NCBI GenBank assembly: GCA_029237695.1
Contig: CM055274.1
Coordinates: 68,500,828-68,564,827, forward strand
DNA length: 64,000 bases
Direction: 5' to 3'
Source of the DNA: Conchocele bisecta
Taxonomy: Eukaryota > Mollusca > Bivalvia > Lucinida > Thyasiridae
The position numbers were made by a program, and so were the translations under genes. This document shows positions 20,905 to 31,765 of this stretch, one piece after another (positions within the stretch are counted from its first letter, which is position 1; each line of letters opens with the position of its first letter). The notes beneath the pieces are model-generated. The model was not told where the DNA came from and did no database searches. It was given only the letters and a program-made list of their open reading frames with translations.

Positions 20905-22020
20905 TCAGTGAATTCTGGGTGCCTCTGAAAGTAGTTTTTGAAGCGGTGTCACCTTTCCACGACGAACGAAATAAAGCACTCGTGCTGTCACAACCGTGAA
21001 CGCATGAAGTGCTGGCAATGCCAAACACAGCTGCGTACCAACCTCAGCAATGATACCGTGTATGTCAAGCAGTCGTCGTTTGTTGCCGACACCGGTGTCA
21101 AACAGCACACGCTGTTTCACCTGCTGTGTAAACCTGAGTAACAGTACAAACACGTCGGTATCTGGAGATCTGACAACAATTGTATTGTTCTCCGATACAT
21201 GCGATGCATGGTGCAAACAATGCAATACCAGCCGTGTGTCTGCTTCCTCTTGTGACGAATTAAGTTCTTCTATTTCGTCAGTGTGTGTTGATATGCCATC
21301 CATACTAGTTAATGTGACGCATTTCGTTTCACACACAAACACAATTGTTCTTCCGTTCAACTTGTGTGCGTATTTATCTTGCATCCATTCATTAAGTAGG
21401 AGTTTGCACAATTGTGTCTTGTTCACATCGTTCGAGAGGAACTGCTTCCAGTCACGTGGAACCTTTGTCAGCGGTCCCTTGATCAAGAAGGTATTTGTGG
21501 TACCTCTTCGTTGTCGTTCATTGGTTTTAATTGACAGAGGATGGTACGTGTCTGTTACAAAATCCACGCGTTCTGCTTTCGGCATTTGGTCATATAGACT
21601 CTCCGCCAGATCTGCAAACGTGTTGGGCAAAGCAGTTTGCATATGTAGAATTGCATTTCCGTCAATGATGTAGCTCATCTGTTCTAGCGGAGGCCTGTCA
21701 ACCATATGCGTCTGCCCTTCCAGTTGGTGCATCAATTTCGCTTTGTCAGTCCTTGCCGGTGATCCATCAGCTGTTGCAAGTGACCATGGAACTGGACCTA
21801 ACGGGTAACTGAAGACCTTAGCCATGTTCCTGAGTGCAATGGAAACGAGCTGTCCAAATACATTCCGTTCTGCTACTAGTTCCTTTGACTTTCGCTGTGG
21901 ACTCGTAAGTGTCACCGATTTTGCAAGCGTTGCAAATGTCTTGAGTTTTTGTTGCTGTATTGGCGCATGGAAGCTGGCAGATCTTTCTACAAACCTCTCT
22001 TGTACAAACCGATCAAATGC
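20905..22020 (-). pseudogene. Pseudogene segment 4: putative PIN/FEN-like acidic-motif region
   Basis: In frame from AFDRFVQERFVERSASFHAP. Counting from the GTG at 21915: SYIIDGNAILHM has Asp85 (codon 21661-21663), SSQEEADTRLVLH has Glu223, Glu224 and Asp226, and VRSPDTDVFVLLL has Asp252 and Asp254. The spacing and hydrophobic surroundings resemble the four acidic motifs of FEN/PIN nucleases. The fourth, G-C-D after HAFT, is encoded at about 20987-20995 but one base out of frame; the frame is restored before FVRRGKVTPLQ. Just after, near 20930, a frameshift gives a premature stop while QRHPEFTDTFMQLG continues in another frame. Confidence 0.7.
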
Positions 22021-22764
22021 TTACTTTCCTGTATCTCCAGCAGTGAGCAGATCGTTTTCGACTGCTTTTGAAACTGGAGCCCCTGACGATAGGCAATAGA
22101 GCGAATCTTTGTCGGACACAGTAAATGGGTCGATGAAATTGCCTATTGCAGCATTTCTTGACGAAGGAACACTAGACCAATTCACGCTGAAAATATTCTT
22201 CCTCAAGAGTTCTTCTACCCCGGGATGTGTCTGGTCTATGTTCAGCAGTGTCATAAGATATGTAGTGGCGTATCGTGCATAGTTCTGGTGGTCATAGCTG
22301 AAGAACAATGGACACATCGTCTGAAGACATTTTATGTGCAGGTCCAGGTTATTTTCCTTAGTGGCCCGCAAAAATCGCAGGACTCTGTACACAGCAGTCA
22401 TGTAACCAAACCAGAACTGTGCTGTCTTTCCAAGGCTTCCTTCGCTAACTCTGGTCCGAAAATTATTGTAGAGCTCGAGCCATTCCATGCATTTGTCATT
22501 TGCCTTGAATTCTGACAATCAAACTTCACTGGGATCCTTTGCGAGGTGATCAATTATGATCCGTTCCTCGTTTCCATAAATTCCACCTTCCGATTCTTCA
22601 AATGCCTGTAGCAGTTGACGTTCAAGCCCCTCGAGTAGGGTCTTATGAACACGCAATGCTCGGTTGTAGTGTTTGCCTGTAATGACCTTGTTGATGAATC
22701 CGCTTGCACATATTCCGGACTCGATTACAATTTCTTCAAATCCACTCCCTTTCATGTTTTCCAA
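22021..22764 (-). pseudogene. Pseudogene segment 3: two pieces separated by an in-frame TGA
   Basis: Piece one (22519-22764) reads GSGFEEIVIESGICASGFIN ... KHYNRALRVHKTLLEGLERQ and ends KDPSEV-TGA. Piece two continues in the same frame with SEFKANDKCMEWLELYNNFR, GKTAQFWFGYMTAVYRVLRF, SYDHQNYARYATTYLMTLLN and NWSSVPSSRNAA, and ends DTGK-TAA. Family motifs on both sides in one frame show that the stops are mutations, not gene ends. Confidence 0.8.
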
Positions 22765-23893
22765 GCGCGCCTAGGTACGAGCAGGTAGTGTGAAAGATTC
22801 CCATGCGGACAAACACATCGCTGTACATTTCTGGATTTTGCCAGATGATCGAATAAGCCTTCCTAGCTACCGCCAAATCAAAGGTCACAATTGTGTGTTG
22901 CTGTCCCACTTCTTTTGATGCAGCCTGTGAAAGTTTCAGAACATGTTGCACTGTTGCCTTCTCAGTTATCGGGTGATTAACTGGTGCCATATAATCTACG
23001 GTGGACATCACTTCATTGCTAACATTCTCGTCACTGTGCCCTGTTAAGGAAACCCAGCCTGCCCACCCGGGTACTGTTTGTGACGAATGCTCCATATGTG
23101 CCCTGCACAATATCCATACCATGTCTGATAATTGTGCCTGTGTTTCAACATTGCTGTCTGATACATGTACAGTATGAACCTGGATATTTGGTTCCGATTT
23201 GTCTTTCGCATAGCATGGCTCCATCACTTCAGTTGTATGTGCGATAGAACGCAGTTTTGTCTTGGGGACCTGTGTACATTGCTCGGTGGGTATTGTTTCA
23301 GTCACCTCTTGTATTATTATTCCATGAGCTGTATGTGTTGTCCCTGCGCCGGTGGGAGTTTCCTCAAGTAGATCGAAATTGTCCCAGCACAAATGGGTAA
23401 CAATATTACCCCTACACATTGCCGTCTCAAGCTCAAGAAGTGTACTGTATGACACACAGTGGCCGAATCGATTGAGTAGTGTAATTAATTCGGCACTTCC
23501 TGTCAGGTGCCTAACCGACATTCCTAGGAGTAGATGTTTACGCATTTTCCACTGTCCTCTTGTTGTAGTGTAACATATGTCCTGTGCAATTGAACCAACC
23601 AATCGTAGTTTGGTGTTCGAAGCATCAGCAAGTGCCTTTTTTGTCAGTACGTGACAAACAAACTCGCGTACAAGAGGCGGCGGTTCTATCTCGTTCAGCA
23701 GGAACTCTGTCGATGGTGGCCATGGTAGATCACCGGAATCTTTATGGAGCTCCAGTATATTTCTCCGCAGAATTAATGCTGCTTCTTCTAAACGTTTTGA
23801 GTCTGACGCAGCCAGCTCGAACGCAAACTCAACTGCTTGTCCCCCTGGTAATTCTGCCGAATACATCAGCTCACAATTTGATCCAGCAACCAA
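22736..23893 (-). pseudogene. Pseudogene segment 2: central region
   Basis: This 385-codon uninterrupted piece has YSAELPGGQAVEFAFELAAS near its start, SIAQDICYTTTRGQWKMRKH in the middle, then VRHLTGSAELITLLNRFGHC and SYSTLLELETAM, the most diagnostic block of the family. The end, DVFVRMGIFHTTCSYLGALG, continues in the next frame at GSGFEEIVIESG after a one-base shift near 22750. The apparent first codon is TTG and is not a real start. Confidence 0.8.
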
Positions 23894-24752
23894 ACACTTT
23901 GATTAGTTTATCCTTGAGTTTGTATGTCTTGTACGACTGGTTGTAGAATTGTGGGTGGTTTTCTAGCATAAATGCTAAGTACTTTTCCTTGATCATCGTC
24001 ATACGTTCAACGTTCGCCCCCTAAATTATGCTGCTTTCAATGTATGCACATATGTGTTCAACAGCAGCCATATGGGCAGCCTGTTCAGATTTCGACTCAT
24101 TATCTTCTTCATGAGTTCGCATTTCATTCCGTGTGTCCATGCGATTGTAGTCTCTGTAACATGACCTATGATAGTGAGCCTCTCTTGCTATTATGTCAAC
24201 TCCACGTATTTTTCCATAAACAGCATCTTGCTTTCACTTCGCGGACACTTGGATGGCTGCTCTTGCTGCCGGCCAAACGCATTTGATGAGGTTCTCTTCC
24301 TTCTTCTTAAACATTTTTCACTTTTGGTCACAGAATAGACACTCGTCTGCGGGAAAAAATGCTGATGCTGTTTCAGCAGACTGCCTTTGTTTGTTTCTAT
24401 CACTTGGTCCAGCTTCGTCAGGTGATGGTAGACTTCGTTTGAGTATGCGTGATACGTTTGTAAAGTTGCGATAGCAAGGCCAATGCATGCCATACAAATG
24501 CGGAAAGAAAGTGTCGGGTACATTTTCGCACACATGACTCAGTTTCTGCTCGGTACTACCTCTTGTTTTCCGAATTTCAACTGCATTGTGTATTTGTTTA
24601 AAGCATGTTTCTGATACCGGTTGCACTTTACAGCCTAGTGGAGTGCTAGAAAGGTGGACAATGTATGACAAACCCTTACAACGCTTTGATTCTTTCTTTT
24701 TAGGCTGACGTTTAAGTGTCAACGGCTCGTCTGTAGACATTTTTTCTGCCAT
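23894..24752 (-). pseudogene. Pseudogene segment 1: N-terminus and Cys/His cluster
   Basis: The first good ATG is at 24752 (MAEKMSTDEPL); the upstream extension to 24767 would need a TTG start. About 145 residues of basic, Ser-rich sequence end in PADECLFCDQK. A one-base change in an A-run (about 24320) then shifts the frame to SEKCLRRRKRTSSNAFG, and a second shift near 24197 leads to IIAREAHYHRSCYRDYNRMD. CxxC followed by HxHxxC looks like a split zinc-binding site. A TAG at 24021-24023 interrupts SSII-stop-GANVERMT, and a further shift near 23900 precedes LVAGSNCELM. Confidence 0.7.
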
Positions 24753-24767
24753 TTTCACAATGTACAA

Positions 24768-25389
24768 AACATGGAAAGTACGCTGTCATGCGAATGAACA
24801 TGTAGTATCACGACGTTATGTTATTAACACAGAGTGTCTGGTGTGGCTGAATTTTGATTGGCAGTGCTGTTTTACAACTGAAATAAAAAGCACGTGGAAC
24901 TTGATGTGTCTGGCGTGATAGTTACTGCGCTGTACCATGACAAACGCATTGTATTGACTAATTCGCACGGAACAACGCTGTGATTTTTAACTAGCCGATT
25001 TCAGTCTGCACCTGGCAGCTAATTTGTGACGTTGACTGACAAAATGTAGCGAAATACATTTGAGACCAGCGTAACGCCAGATGTGACAGTGTGATAATGG
25101 CACATGCTGTTCGCTATTCAATCTATATTATGAAGTGTCATTTCTATTGAATATATTAGATCCAGAACAGACTGCATGTCAATACATGTCAAGGCATCCA
25201 TAGGTCGCATATGTCATAAGATTAGGCCATGGGCCAAATATGGAAAACCTACCCCTGCGTAAACACACATTATATTACGCAATTGTCATGTATATTGATA
25301 TCCATCACATGGCATTAATTTGCGGTGTAAAAAGTGGTTCAAATGCCACGTATCATCAGTTAACATGGAAAATTGTTAACATGGAAACT
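24768..25389. other. Unannotated stretch upstream of the pseudogene
   Basis: No recognised promoter, exon or terminal inverted repeat. I looked for an inverted match to the sequence beyond 20317 that would mark transposon ends and saw none. Confidence 0.35.
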
Positions 25390-25830
25390 TGTTGAAAAAA
25401 CGCCTTTTTTGGCGGCCATTTTGCAAATTTCCACCATTTATATCATGCTGTCAAGTCAATATGTATTACATGATTGATAAGCATATTGGTATGCATTACA
25501 GGTATAAGTTACAATGTTAATAGCGGTTCCAATAACACTTAACAGCAGTTACAGTGCAAAATTTTCGCAAAAACACACTTTTTGGCGGCCATTTTGAAAA
25601 TTGCGGCCATTTGGTAAAATAAATTGAATTTGAATGTATCACACACTGTTTTATATTCAATTAGGGAGTAGATAAGAACGATTTAGAAAATTTAAACGGT
25701 CCTAATACCGGTTCACAGGCGATAACGCTAGTCCTGTAAACCAAAACAATTGTTTTTGGCAGCCATCTTGGAAAATGGCCGCCATTTGTTCATCCAGCGG
25801 CTTTTTAATGGCAGACCTTCTGGAATGACA
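25390..25830 (+). repeat. Three diverged ~180-bp units containing TTTTGGC(G/A)GCCAT
   Basis: CTTTTTTGGCGGCCATTTTG (about 25405), TTTTTGGCGGCCATTTTG (about 25578) and TTTTTGGCAGCCATCTTGG (about 25754) recur at similar spacing. The last carries an inverted partner AAAATGGCCGCCATTTG. Confidence 0.5.
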
Positions 25831-25965
25831 GACAATTGACTACTGAATTTGAAAATCATAGTGGCGATATGTACCATAGGGGGGGAGGGGGGGGTTATTG
25901 GTGGCCCAAAGACTATTGATGACAATTGTAGATCTTGATCCTCTTACATATACACTCAGCACGAT

Positions 25966-26558
25966 CAACCCTTTCACCCCTAAGTAACTGCAATAGATTT
26001 TGATATGACCATTTTCCGGCCAATCCATTCCAATCGTCTCAAAATGATTTTCAGGCTAGTCCATTTAGGAAAAGGGGGTGTTTTTGTTCTCAACAATATG
26101 AAAAAGTGCAGATCCTGATGCGATGGCTCGTCATGAGCCGGCTCATCTGGATCTACACGGTTTGCCAATACCACTATACAGAGGGCCGCTTCACTAAACT
26201 TTGTACGACTAAAATGTTCGAAAGTGCAAGTTTAGGATCGTCTGGAAATTTAAATTGTAGCCTATGCTCAATAAATGTAAATCCAACTAGAAAATGTGGT
26301 CTGTAGACGCACTTAGGGCCCCTATAGGTAATTTGAGAAACTTTTACAAAAAACTTCCAAAAAATAAATAAACGGACGAACGGACAGGCAGGGCAAAACC
26401 TATAGGGCACCACCGAATCTCAGCGGGGCCCTAATAATTGTTTAAAAGAAAACATTGTTAATGTGAAATTTACGGCCTATCATAATTTTGCACTTACAAA
26501 CATTTTAGTCATCCAAAGTTTAGTGAAACTGCCCCCTGGTCAGTACTGTTGAAAGGGT
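25966..26558. mobile_element. ~590-bp inverted-repeat element (CAACCCTTTCA ends)
   Basis: Ends CAACCCTTTCACCCC (25966) and GTTGAAAGGGTTAAAG (26548) are inverted. Inside, ACTAAACTTTGTACGACTAA (26190) is inverted at about 26500-26528 (TTAGTCATCCAAAGTTTAGT). A GGACGAACGGACAGGCAG stretch (about 26372) precedes GGCAAAACCTATAGGGC. CTCGTCATGAGCCGGCTCAT lies in a GATCC...GGATC hairpin near 26108-26155. Confidence 0.5.
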
Positions 26559-26765
26559 TAAAGTCTACTCGTTTTTGCTAATGGCAGTAAGACTACCATA
26601 CTTCAGTGACGGAGCGGTGTAGGCCCTGGTCAGACTGTTTAGGCCTATGGCCTGGGTCTATGCTGATACTGTGTATGTTGCTTAGTACACACATACATGT
26701 ATATGTGTCTTAATGGAAAGTACAATGTTCACAATTCAGTAACAGGAACCATAGATGATATTGTT
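26559..26765. other. No gene seen; MITE-like phrase
   Basis: It includes GCCCTGGTCAGACTGTTTAG, a degraded piece of the GTGACTGGAGAAATGGG-family MITE. No coding signal. Confidence 0.3.
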
Positions 26766-27532
26766 AACTAGAAATGTGGCATGTTGGCACACGAATGCCC
26801 CCGCTGGCAGCCTTTGAAAACGAGGCACATTTGAAACACAGTGGGTCAAAGAAGCATGGATTTGTCACAGTATGAATGCAGACCATCAGAGCAATGCCTG
26901 TGTGAAACATCAAGCAGATCCATGCAAGAAAACAGAAATTATAAGACATTTACCAAAGTTTAGAATGCACCAAGTATGTGACCATGACCTTGCACTTAGC
27001 AGGGGCGGGATGATCGTGGATTTGTCACAGGATGGTAGAGGACCATTAGAGCAATGCATGTGTGAAATATCAAGCAGAAATCATGCAAGGAAATATAAAT
27101 TATAAGACATTTACCCAAACGTTAAGGTTACGAGCGCACCAAGTAAGTGACCTTGACCCTGGGTTTAGCGGGGACGGGACGATCGTGGATTTGTCACAGG
27201 GCGGTAGAGGACCATTAGAGCAATACGAGTGTGAAGTATCAAGCAAATCCGTGCAAGGAAACAGAAATTATGAGAAATTTATACGAGCATTAAGGTTTTG
27301 AATGCATTAAGTATGTGACCTTGACCTTGGGTTTAGCGGGTGCCCGAGGATCATGGATTTATCACAGCATGATAGAGGACCAGCTGAGAAACGCATGTGT
27401 GAAATGTGAAGCAGTTACATGAAAGGAAACATAAATTATAAGAAATGTACCAGCGTTAGACGTATGTATGGGTACATCCCGTACGTACGCACGCAGGTAA
27501 CACTATATGCCCCCCTCACCGTTCAGGGGGCA
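26766..27532 (+). mobile_element. AACWAGA-type element F2 (four ~168-bp units)
   Basis: The start AACTAGAAATGTGGCATGTT is followed within 30 bp by ATGCCCCCGC, complementary to the 3' hairpin. Units carry GGATTTGTCACAG, GACCATTAGAGCAATGCATG, CAAGGAAACAGAAATTATAA and GTGACCTTGACC at about 26860, 27025, 27195 and 27360. The 3' part has ACGTACGCACGCAGGTAAC and the terminal hairpin TGCCCCC...GGGGGCA ending at 27532. The 77- and 79-codon frames are unit artefacts. Confidence 0.7.
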
Positions 27533-28291
27533 GTGAGTGACATAACAAAAGAATACACCCCTACTCCTATGATGTCAATATACAAGAGGATAGAAATTTA
27601 CATTGCAACTGCCGTATGATCCTTTTATCTTGCCAATTCAAATACAGTCTACACTTGTTTACTCAAAGTCCCGAGGACTGAGGAAAGTACTTGGAGTAAA
27701 CGAAAATTTGACTTACGAAGAAATTAAAAGAAATTCCCCCCAACGTTAGTGAACGCACTAAGATTGTGTCCTTGACCTTGGCATTAGCGGGGTACTGAGG
27801 TTCGTGAATTTGTCACGGCATGTGGATTTGATTTATTGGTGTTTAATGACCTATCAACAGCTACGTTTATTTAAGGCCGGGCAAACGGGTTTGATTCTGC
27901 AGTTAACCTCAGTGCTGCATCGGGGGGAAACTCACAAAGCCAGAACGGAATATTTCCATCGAAATAAATATATATTCAGCCCTGAAATTAGAATAACCTG
28001 AACTGGTGCCAGGGTCCATACCACACCAAAGTCACTTAGCCCCTTCTTCTAAAAGTAATAACGGTAGCACGGCATGAGGAAGGCATGTGTGTAATATCAA
28101 GAAGTGGGGTCAAAGGAAACAGAAATTATAACAAATTTCACCCAAGATTATGTTTGTGATATCACAAGGATTGTGACCTTGACCTTCAGGTTAGCGGGTG
28201 TCTGATTGTCGTGGATTTGGCACGGCATGATAGAGAACTGTTAGAGAAAGGCATGTGTGCAATATCAAGACGTGGATTGAAAGGAAACAGA
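27533..28291 (+). repeat. F2-related array with a SINE-like insertion
   Basis: Diverged GACCTTGACCTT / TTGTCACGGCATG / GAAAGGAAACAGAAATTATA units continue on both sides of the insertion at 27823-28067 and up to the F3 insertion at 28292. The array resumes at 30231. Confidence 0.55.
27814..28076 (-). mobile_element. SINE-like insertion with 9-bp target duplication CACGGCATG
   Basis: CACGGCATG occurs at 27814-27822 and again at 28068-28076, flanking 27823-28067. On the minus strand the insert reads CTTTTAGAAGAAGGGGC ... ATATATTTATTTCGATGG ... CCCGGCCTTAAATAAACGTA ... ATTAAACACCAATAAATCAA. This is the repeat seen at 4962-5583 and 7430-7568. A variable-length target duplication and an A-rich 3' tail fit LINE-mobilised SINE insertion. 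Confidence 0.75.
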
Positions 28292-30230
28292 AACTAGAAC
28301 TATCACAGGAGTGATCATAATACCCCCACAAAGAGTTGGACTTACAAATAGCTTAACATTAGAAGTTTTACAGGTTTGAATAAAAATTTCATGATCATTA
28401 TTTAATGCTGGCCTTAGAGATGTGTGACATTGACCTTTTACCTGCGTACGTGGTCAATGAAAATGAGATAATCTGAAAACATTTGAAAATTCATTCATCA
28501 GTTATAGAGGATCTTACACGAGTAATGGATTAATATGGTTTTGATTAAAAACTCTGTGCCGAGTTTGTCAAGAACGCAATGAATCAATTTAATAACAAGA
28601 GTGCCGCAAGTCACAAAATACGCCCGTCGAATATGGGCCAGACAGCGAAGATGCAGAAATGTGAAGCTATCACCAAGGCAAGAAACATTAATGAGAATTT
28701 GAAAGTCTATAGCATTATTTCTTCATCTCGTTGTGCTAAACATGTATACTAATTTAGGCAGAGATAGAAAAGTAGAGTGAAAAGTAGAAATGATAGGAAA
28801 TTGGATACAATAATGTAGAAAAAATGGCGAAGTTAAAAAGGTGATATATTTGTTAAAAAATATTTTTTCGGCATAAAAACACCAAGGTGCACATCTTCAA
28901 TATGTGTAGAAGACGTGTGTATAGTTTCAGAACGATCGACTGAACAGTTTCGGAGGAGTTCTGTACACAAACTCTGTATTGTATATAGAATTGCATAGAA
29001 AAATGTAGAAAAAATGGCTAAGTTAAAAAGGTGATATTTTTGTTAAAAAATATTTTTTCCGCATAAAAACACCAAGGTGCACATCTTCAATATGTGTAGA
29101 AGACGTGTGTATAGTTTCAGAACGATCTACTGAACGGTTTCGGAGGAGTTGTGTACACAAACTCTGTACCGTATATAGAATTGTATAGAAAAATGTAAAA
29201 AAAATGGCTAAGTTAAAAAGGTGATATTTTTTCGCCATAAAAACACCAAGGTGCACATCTTCAATATGTGTGGAAGACGTGTGCATAGTTTCAGATCGAT
29301 CGACTGAACGGTTTCGGAGGAGTTGTGTACACAAACTCTGTACCGTATATAGAATTGTATAGAAAAATGTAAAAAAAATGGCTAAGTTAAACAGGCGATA
29401 TTTTTGTTAAAAAATATTTTTTCGGCATAAAAACACCAAGGTGCACATCTTCAACATATGTAGAAGACGTGTGTATAGTTTCAGATCGCCCGTCCGCCCG
29501 CCGGCCCTGCGGTAAAACTTAATAAGTACCGTTTTTTATTTAGTTCGGCATAAAAAGTGTGTATAGTTTCAGATCAATCCACTGAACGGTTTCAGAGGAG
29601 TTGTGTACACAAACTATGCAGTTTATCTGTCTGCCGCCTGCAATAGGTTTGACCTTTGACCTTCAACTGTGACCTTGGACGTAGGTGCGTGGTTATTGAT
29701 CGCGACACACCTTCTCATCATGAGAAACATTTGTGCCAAGCCATTTGATAATCCCATGCATCGGTAGTAAGAGATATAGAGCGAGAATTTGAATTTCAAT
29801 AGGTTTGACGGTTTTGACCTTCAACTGTGACCTTGACCTTGGACGTAGGTGCGTGGTTATTGATCGTGACAGACCTTCTCATCATGAGAAACATTTGTGC
29901 CAAGCCATTTGATAATCATGCATCGGTGTGTTAGAAGATGATCGAGCGGAAGAATCGATAGTTGACCTTTGACCTTCATCACTGTGACGAACTTGACCGT
30001 AGCCTTGGACGTAGGTGCATGGTTATTGATCGCGACACACCTCCTCATCATGAGAAATATTTGTGCCAAGCCATTTGATAATCCATGCATGGGTGTAGAA
30101 GATATAGAGCGGACGGGAATTTCCAACAGACCGACAGACAGACCGACAGCGACAGACCGACCGACCGACCGACCGACCGACCGACAAGCTGACTCCTATA
30201 TACCCCCTCAAACTTTGTTTGTGGGGGTAT
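28292..30230 (+). mobile_element. AACWAGA-type element F3, copy 1 (with nested F5)
   Basis: The start AACTAGAACTATCACAGGAG has the palindrome TATCAC-agga-GTGATC and then ATACCCCCACAAAG. The end CTTTGTTTGTGGGGGTAT is complementary to that motif. Units of about 125 bp with TTGACCTTTGACCTTCAAC, TGGACGTAGGTGCGTGG and CATCATGAGAAACATTTGTG lie at 29640-30110. A (GACC)n run at about 30120-30185 precedes the hairpin. Nearly the same head and tail recur at 62250-63228. F5 occupies 28594-29545. The 87-89-codon frames inside are artefacts. Confidence 0.75.
28594..29545 (+). mobile_element. AACWAGA-type element F5, copy 1, nested in F3
   Basis: The start AACAAGAGTGCCGCAAGTCA is followed by CCAGACAGCGAAGATGCAGA. 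About four ~187-bp units each carry AAAAATGGCTAAGTTAAAAA, CACCAAGGTGCACATCTTCA and GGAGTTGTGTACACAAACTC. A CCGCCCGCCGGCCC run precedes GTACCGTTTTTTATTT. F3 copy 2 at 62550 lacks this insert and shows the uninterrupted F3 sequence. The 103-codon frame at 29023-29334 is a unit artefact. Confidence 0.7.
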
Positions 30231-31765
30231 AATTAGCACAAATTTCCCCCAACGTTAAGTTCGTGAAATCACTAAGACTGTGGCCTTGCCTTTGGGGTAG
30301 GTGAGGGTCTGAGGGTCATGGATTTGGCATGGCATGATAGAGAACCATGAAATGAAAGCATGCGTGAAATATCATGAAGTGGGGTGAAAGGAAACATATT
30401 AAATTATAGCAAATGTCCCCAATGTTAAGAAAGCACCAAATGTGTGGGCTTGTGACCTTGACTCTGGGATTAGCGGGAGTGGCATGAACGTGAATTTGTC
30501 ACAGGGTGGTAGAGGTCCATTGGAGCAATGCATGTGTGAAATGTGAAGCAGATCCGAGCAAGGAAATAAAAGTTATTAACCGATTTATCTGATGTTAAGT
30601 TTTGTAAAGAGTCTAAGTATGTGACCTTGACCTCGAGATCAGCGGGGATTTGTCACAGCATATGAAATATTAAGAATTTTCAATGAAAGAAATAGAAGTT
30701 ATAACATATTTCTCTGATGTTAAATTTATGTAAAGAGACATGTGACCTTGACCTTGGGATCAGCGGGGGTTGGACAGTCATAGATCTGTCACAGCATGAT
30801 AGTACAACCTTAGAGGAATGCACAAGTGAAATAATAAGACTTTTCAATGAAGGAAATAGAAGTTATAACTTATTTCTCTGATGTTAAGTTTTGTAAAGAG
30901 ACTAAGTATTTGACCTTGACATTGGGATCAGCGGGGGTTGGACGGTCGTGGATTTGGCACCGCATGGTAGTAGAGCCTTACAGGAATGCATGTGTGAAAT
31001 ATTAAGCCTTTTAGATGAAGGAAATAGAAGTTATAACAATATTTCTCTGATGTTAAGTTTTGTAAAGAGACCATGTATTTGACCTTGACCTTGGGATCAG
31101 CAGGGGTTGGACGGTCGTGGATTTGGCACAGCATGGTAGTAGAGCCTTACAGGAATGCATGTGTGAAATATTAAGCATTTTAGATGAAGGAAATAGAAGT
31201 TATAACAATATTTCTCTGATGTTAAGTTTACGGACTAAGTATTTGACCTTGACCTTGGGATCTGCGGGGGTTGGACGATCGTGGATTTGGCACAGCATGG
31301 TAGTAGAGCCTTACAGGAATGCATGTGTGAAATATTGAGCATTTTAGATGAAGGAAATAGAAGTTATAACAATATTTCTCTGATGTTAAGTTTACGGACG
31401 CACGGACGGACAACCCGACTCCAGTATACCCCCCACAACTCGTTGCGGGGGTATAAATATCAAGAAGTGGGGTGAAATAAAACAGAAATTATAACAAATT
31501 TCCCCCAATGTTAAGTTTATGAAAGCACTAGGACTGTGAACATGATCTTGGGGTTAGTTGGGGTATGACGGTTGTGGATTTGTCACAGCATGATGGAGAA
31601 TCCATTAGAGAAAGGCATGTGTGAAATATCAATACCTTTAGTGAAAGGAAACACAAATTATAACAAATTTCCCCCAATGTTAAGTTTTCAAATTTTTGAA
31701 GACGGACGAATGGATGGACGGACGGACAGACAGATGCTGACTACAATGCCGGGGGTATGACATAA
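30231..31765 (+). repeat. F2-related ~165-bp tandem array with two hairpin ends
   Basis: Seven to eight units carry GACCTTGACCTTGGGATCAG, GGACGGTCGTGGATTTGGCA, GCCTTACAGGAATGCATGTG and GAAATAGAAGTTATAACA. They end with CGGACGCACGGACGGACA and the hairpin ATACCCCCC...GGGGGTAT to 31454. More units follow to GACGGACGGACAGACAG (about 31717-31733) and CCGGGGGTATG. The 61-73-codon frames repeat from unit to unit and are not genes. Confidence 0.7.

Larger units (their letters stand above)
20317..24752 (-). pseudogene. Decayed copy of a large multi-copy uncharacterised protein (PIN/FEN-like nuclease?)
   Basis: This is a single intronless minus-strand reading frame of about 1,475 codons, recognisable end to end but broken by at least three in-frame stops (24021-24023 TAG, 22519-22521 TGA, 22021-22023 TAA) and about eight frameshifts. 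The order is: a basic N-terminus; a Cys/His cluster (CLFC, then HYHRSCYRDY); a central part with KMRKHLLLGMSVRHLTGSAE and an ITLLNRFGH segment; GKTAQFWFGYM; SYDHQNYARY; SHPG-like QTHPGVEELL; then acidic motifs DGNA, QEEADTR, SPDTDV and (out of frame) GCD; then LSILPPCRSSLRKHIMRANH and a Glu/Asp-rich C-terminus. I recall this motif order from repeated hypothetical proteins in cnidarian, fish and mollusc genomes. No function is established, and the nuclease reading is inference. Confidence 0.8.

Noticed and set aside
22225..22515. Plus-strand frames over 20.7-24.4 kb (up to 207 codons)
   Set aside because: They are antisense shadows of the pseudogene; only the minus strand carries recognisable family motifs.
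20317..24767. Reading the pseudogene as separate small genes or an exon-intron gene
   Set aside because: Adjacent pieces abut or overlap without GT-AG borders, and family motifs continue directly across each stop or shift, which indicates mutation of one intronless frame.
30928..31475. 61-73-codon frames in the 31 kb array
   Set aside because: They repeat from unit to unit of the ~165-bp array and end at the array hairpin; no codon-level conservation beyond DNA identity.
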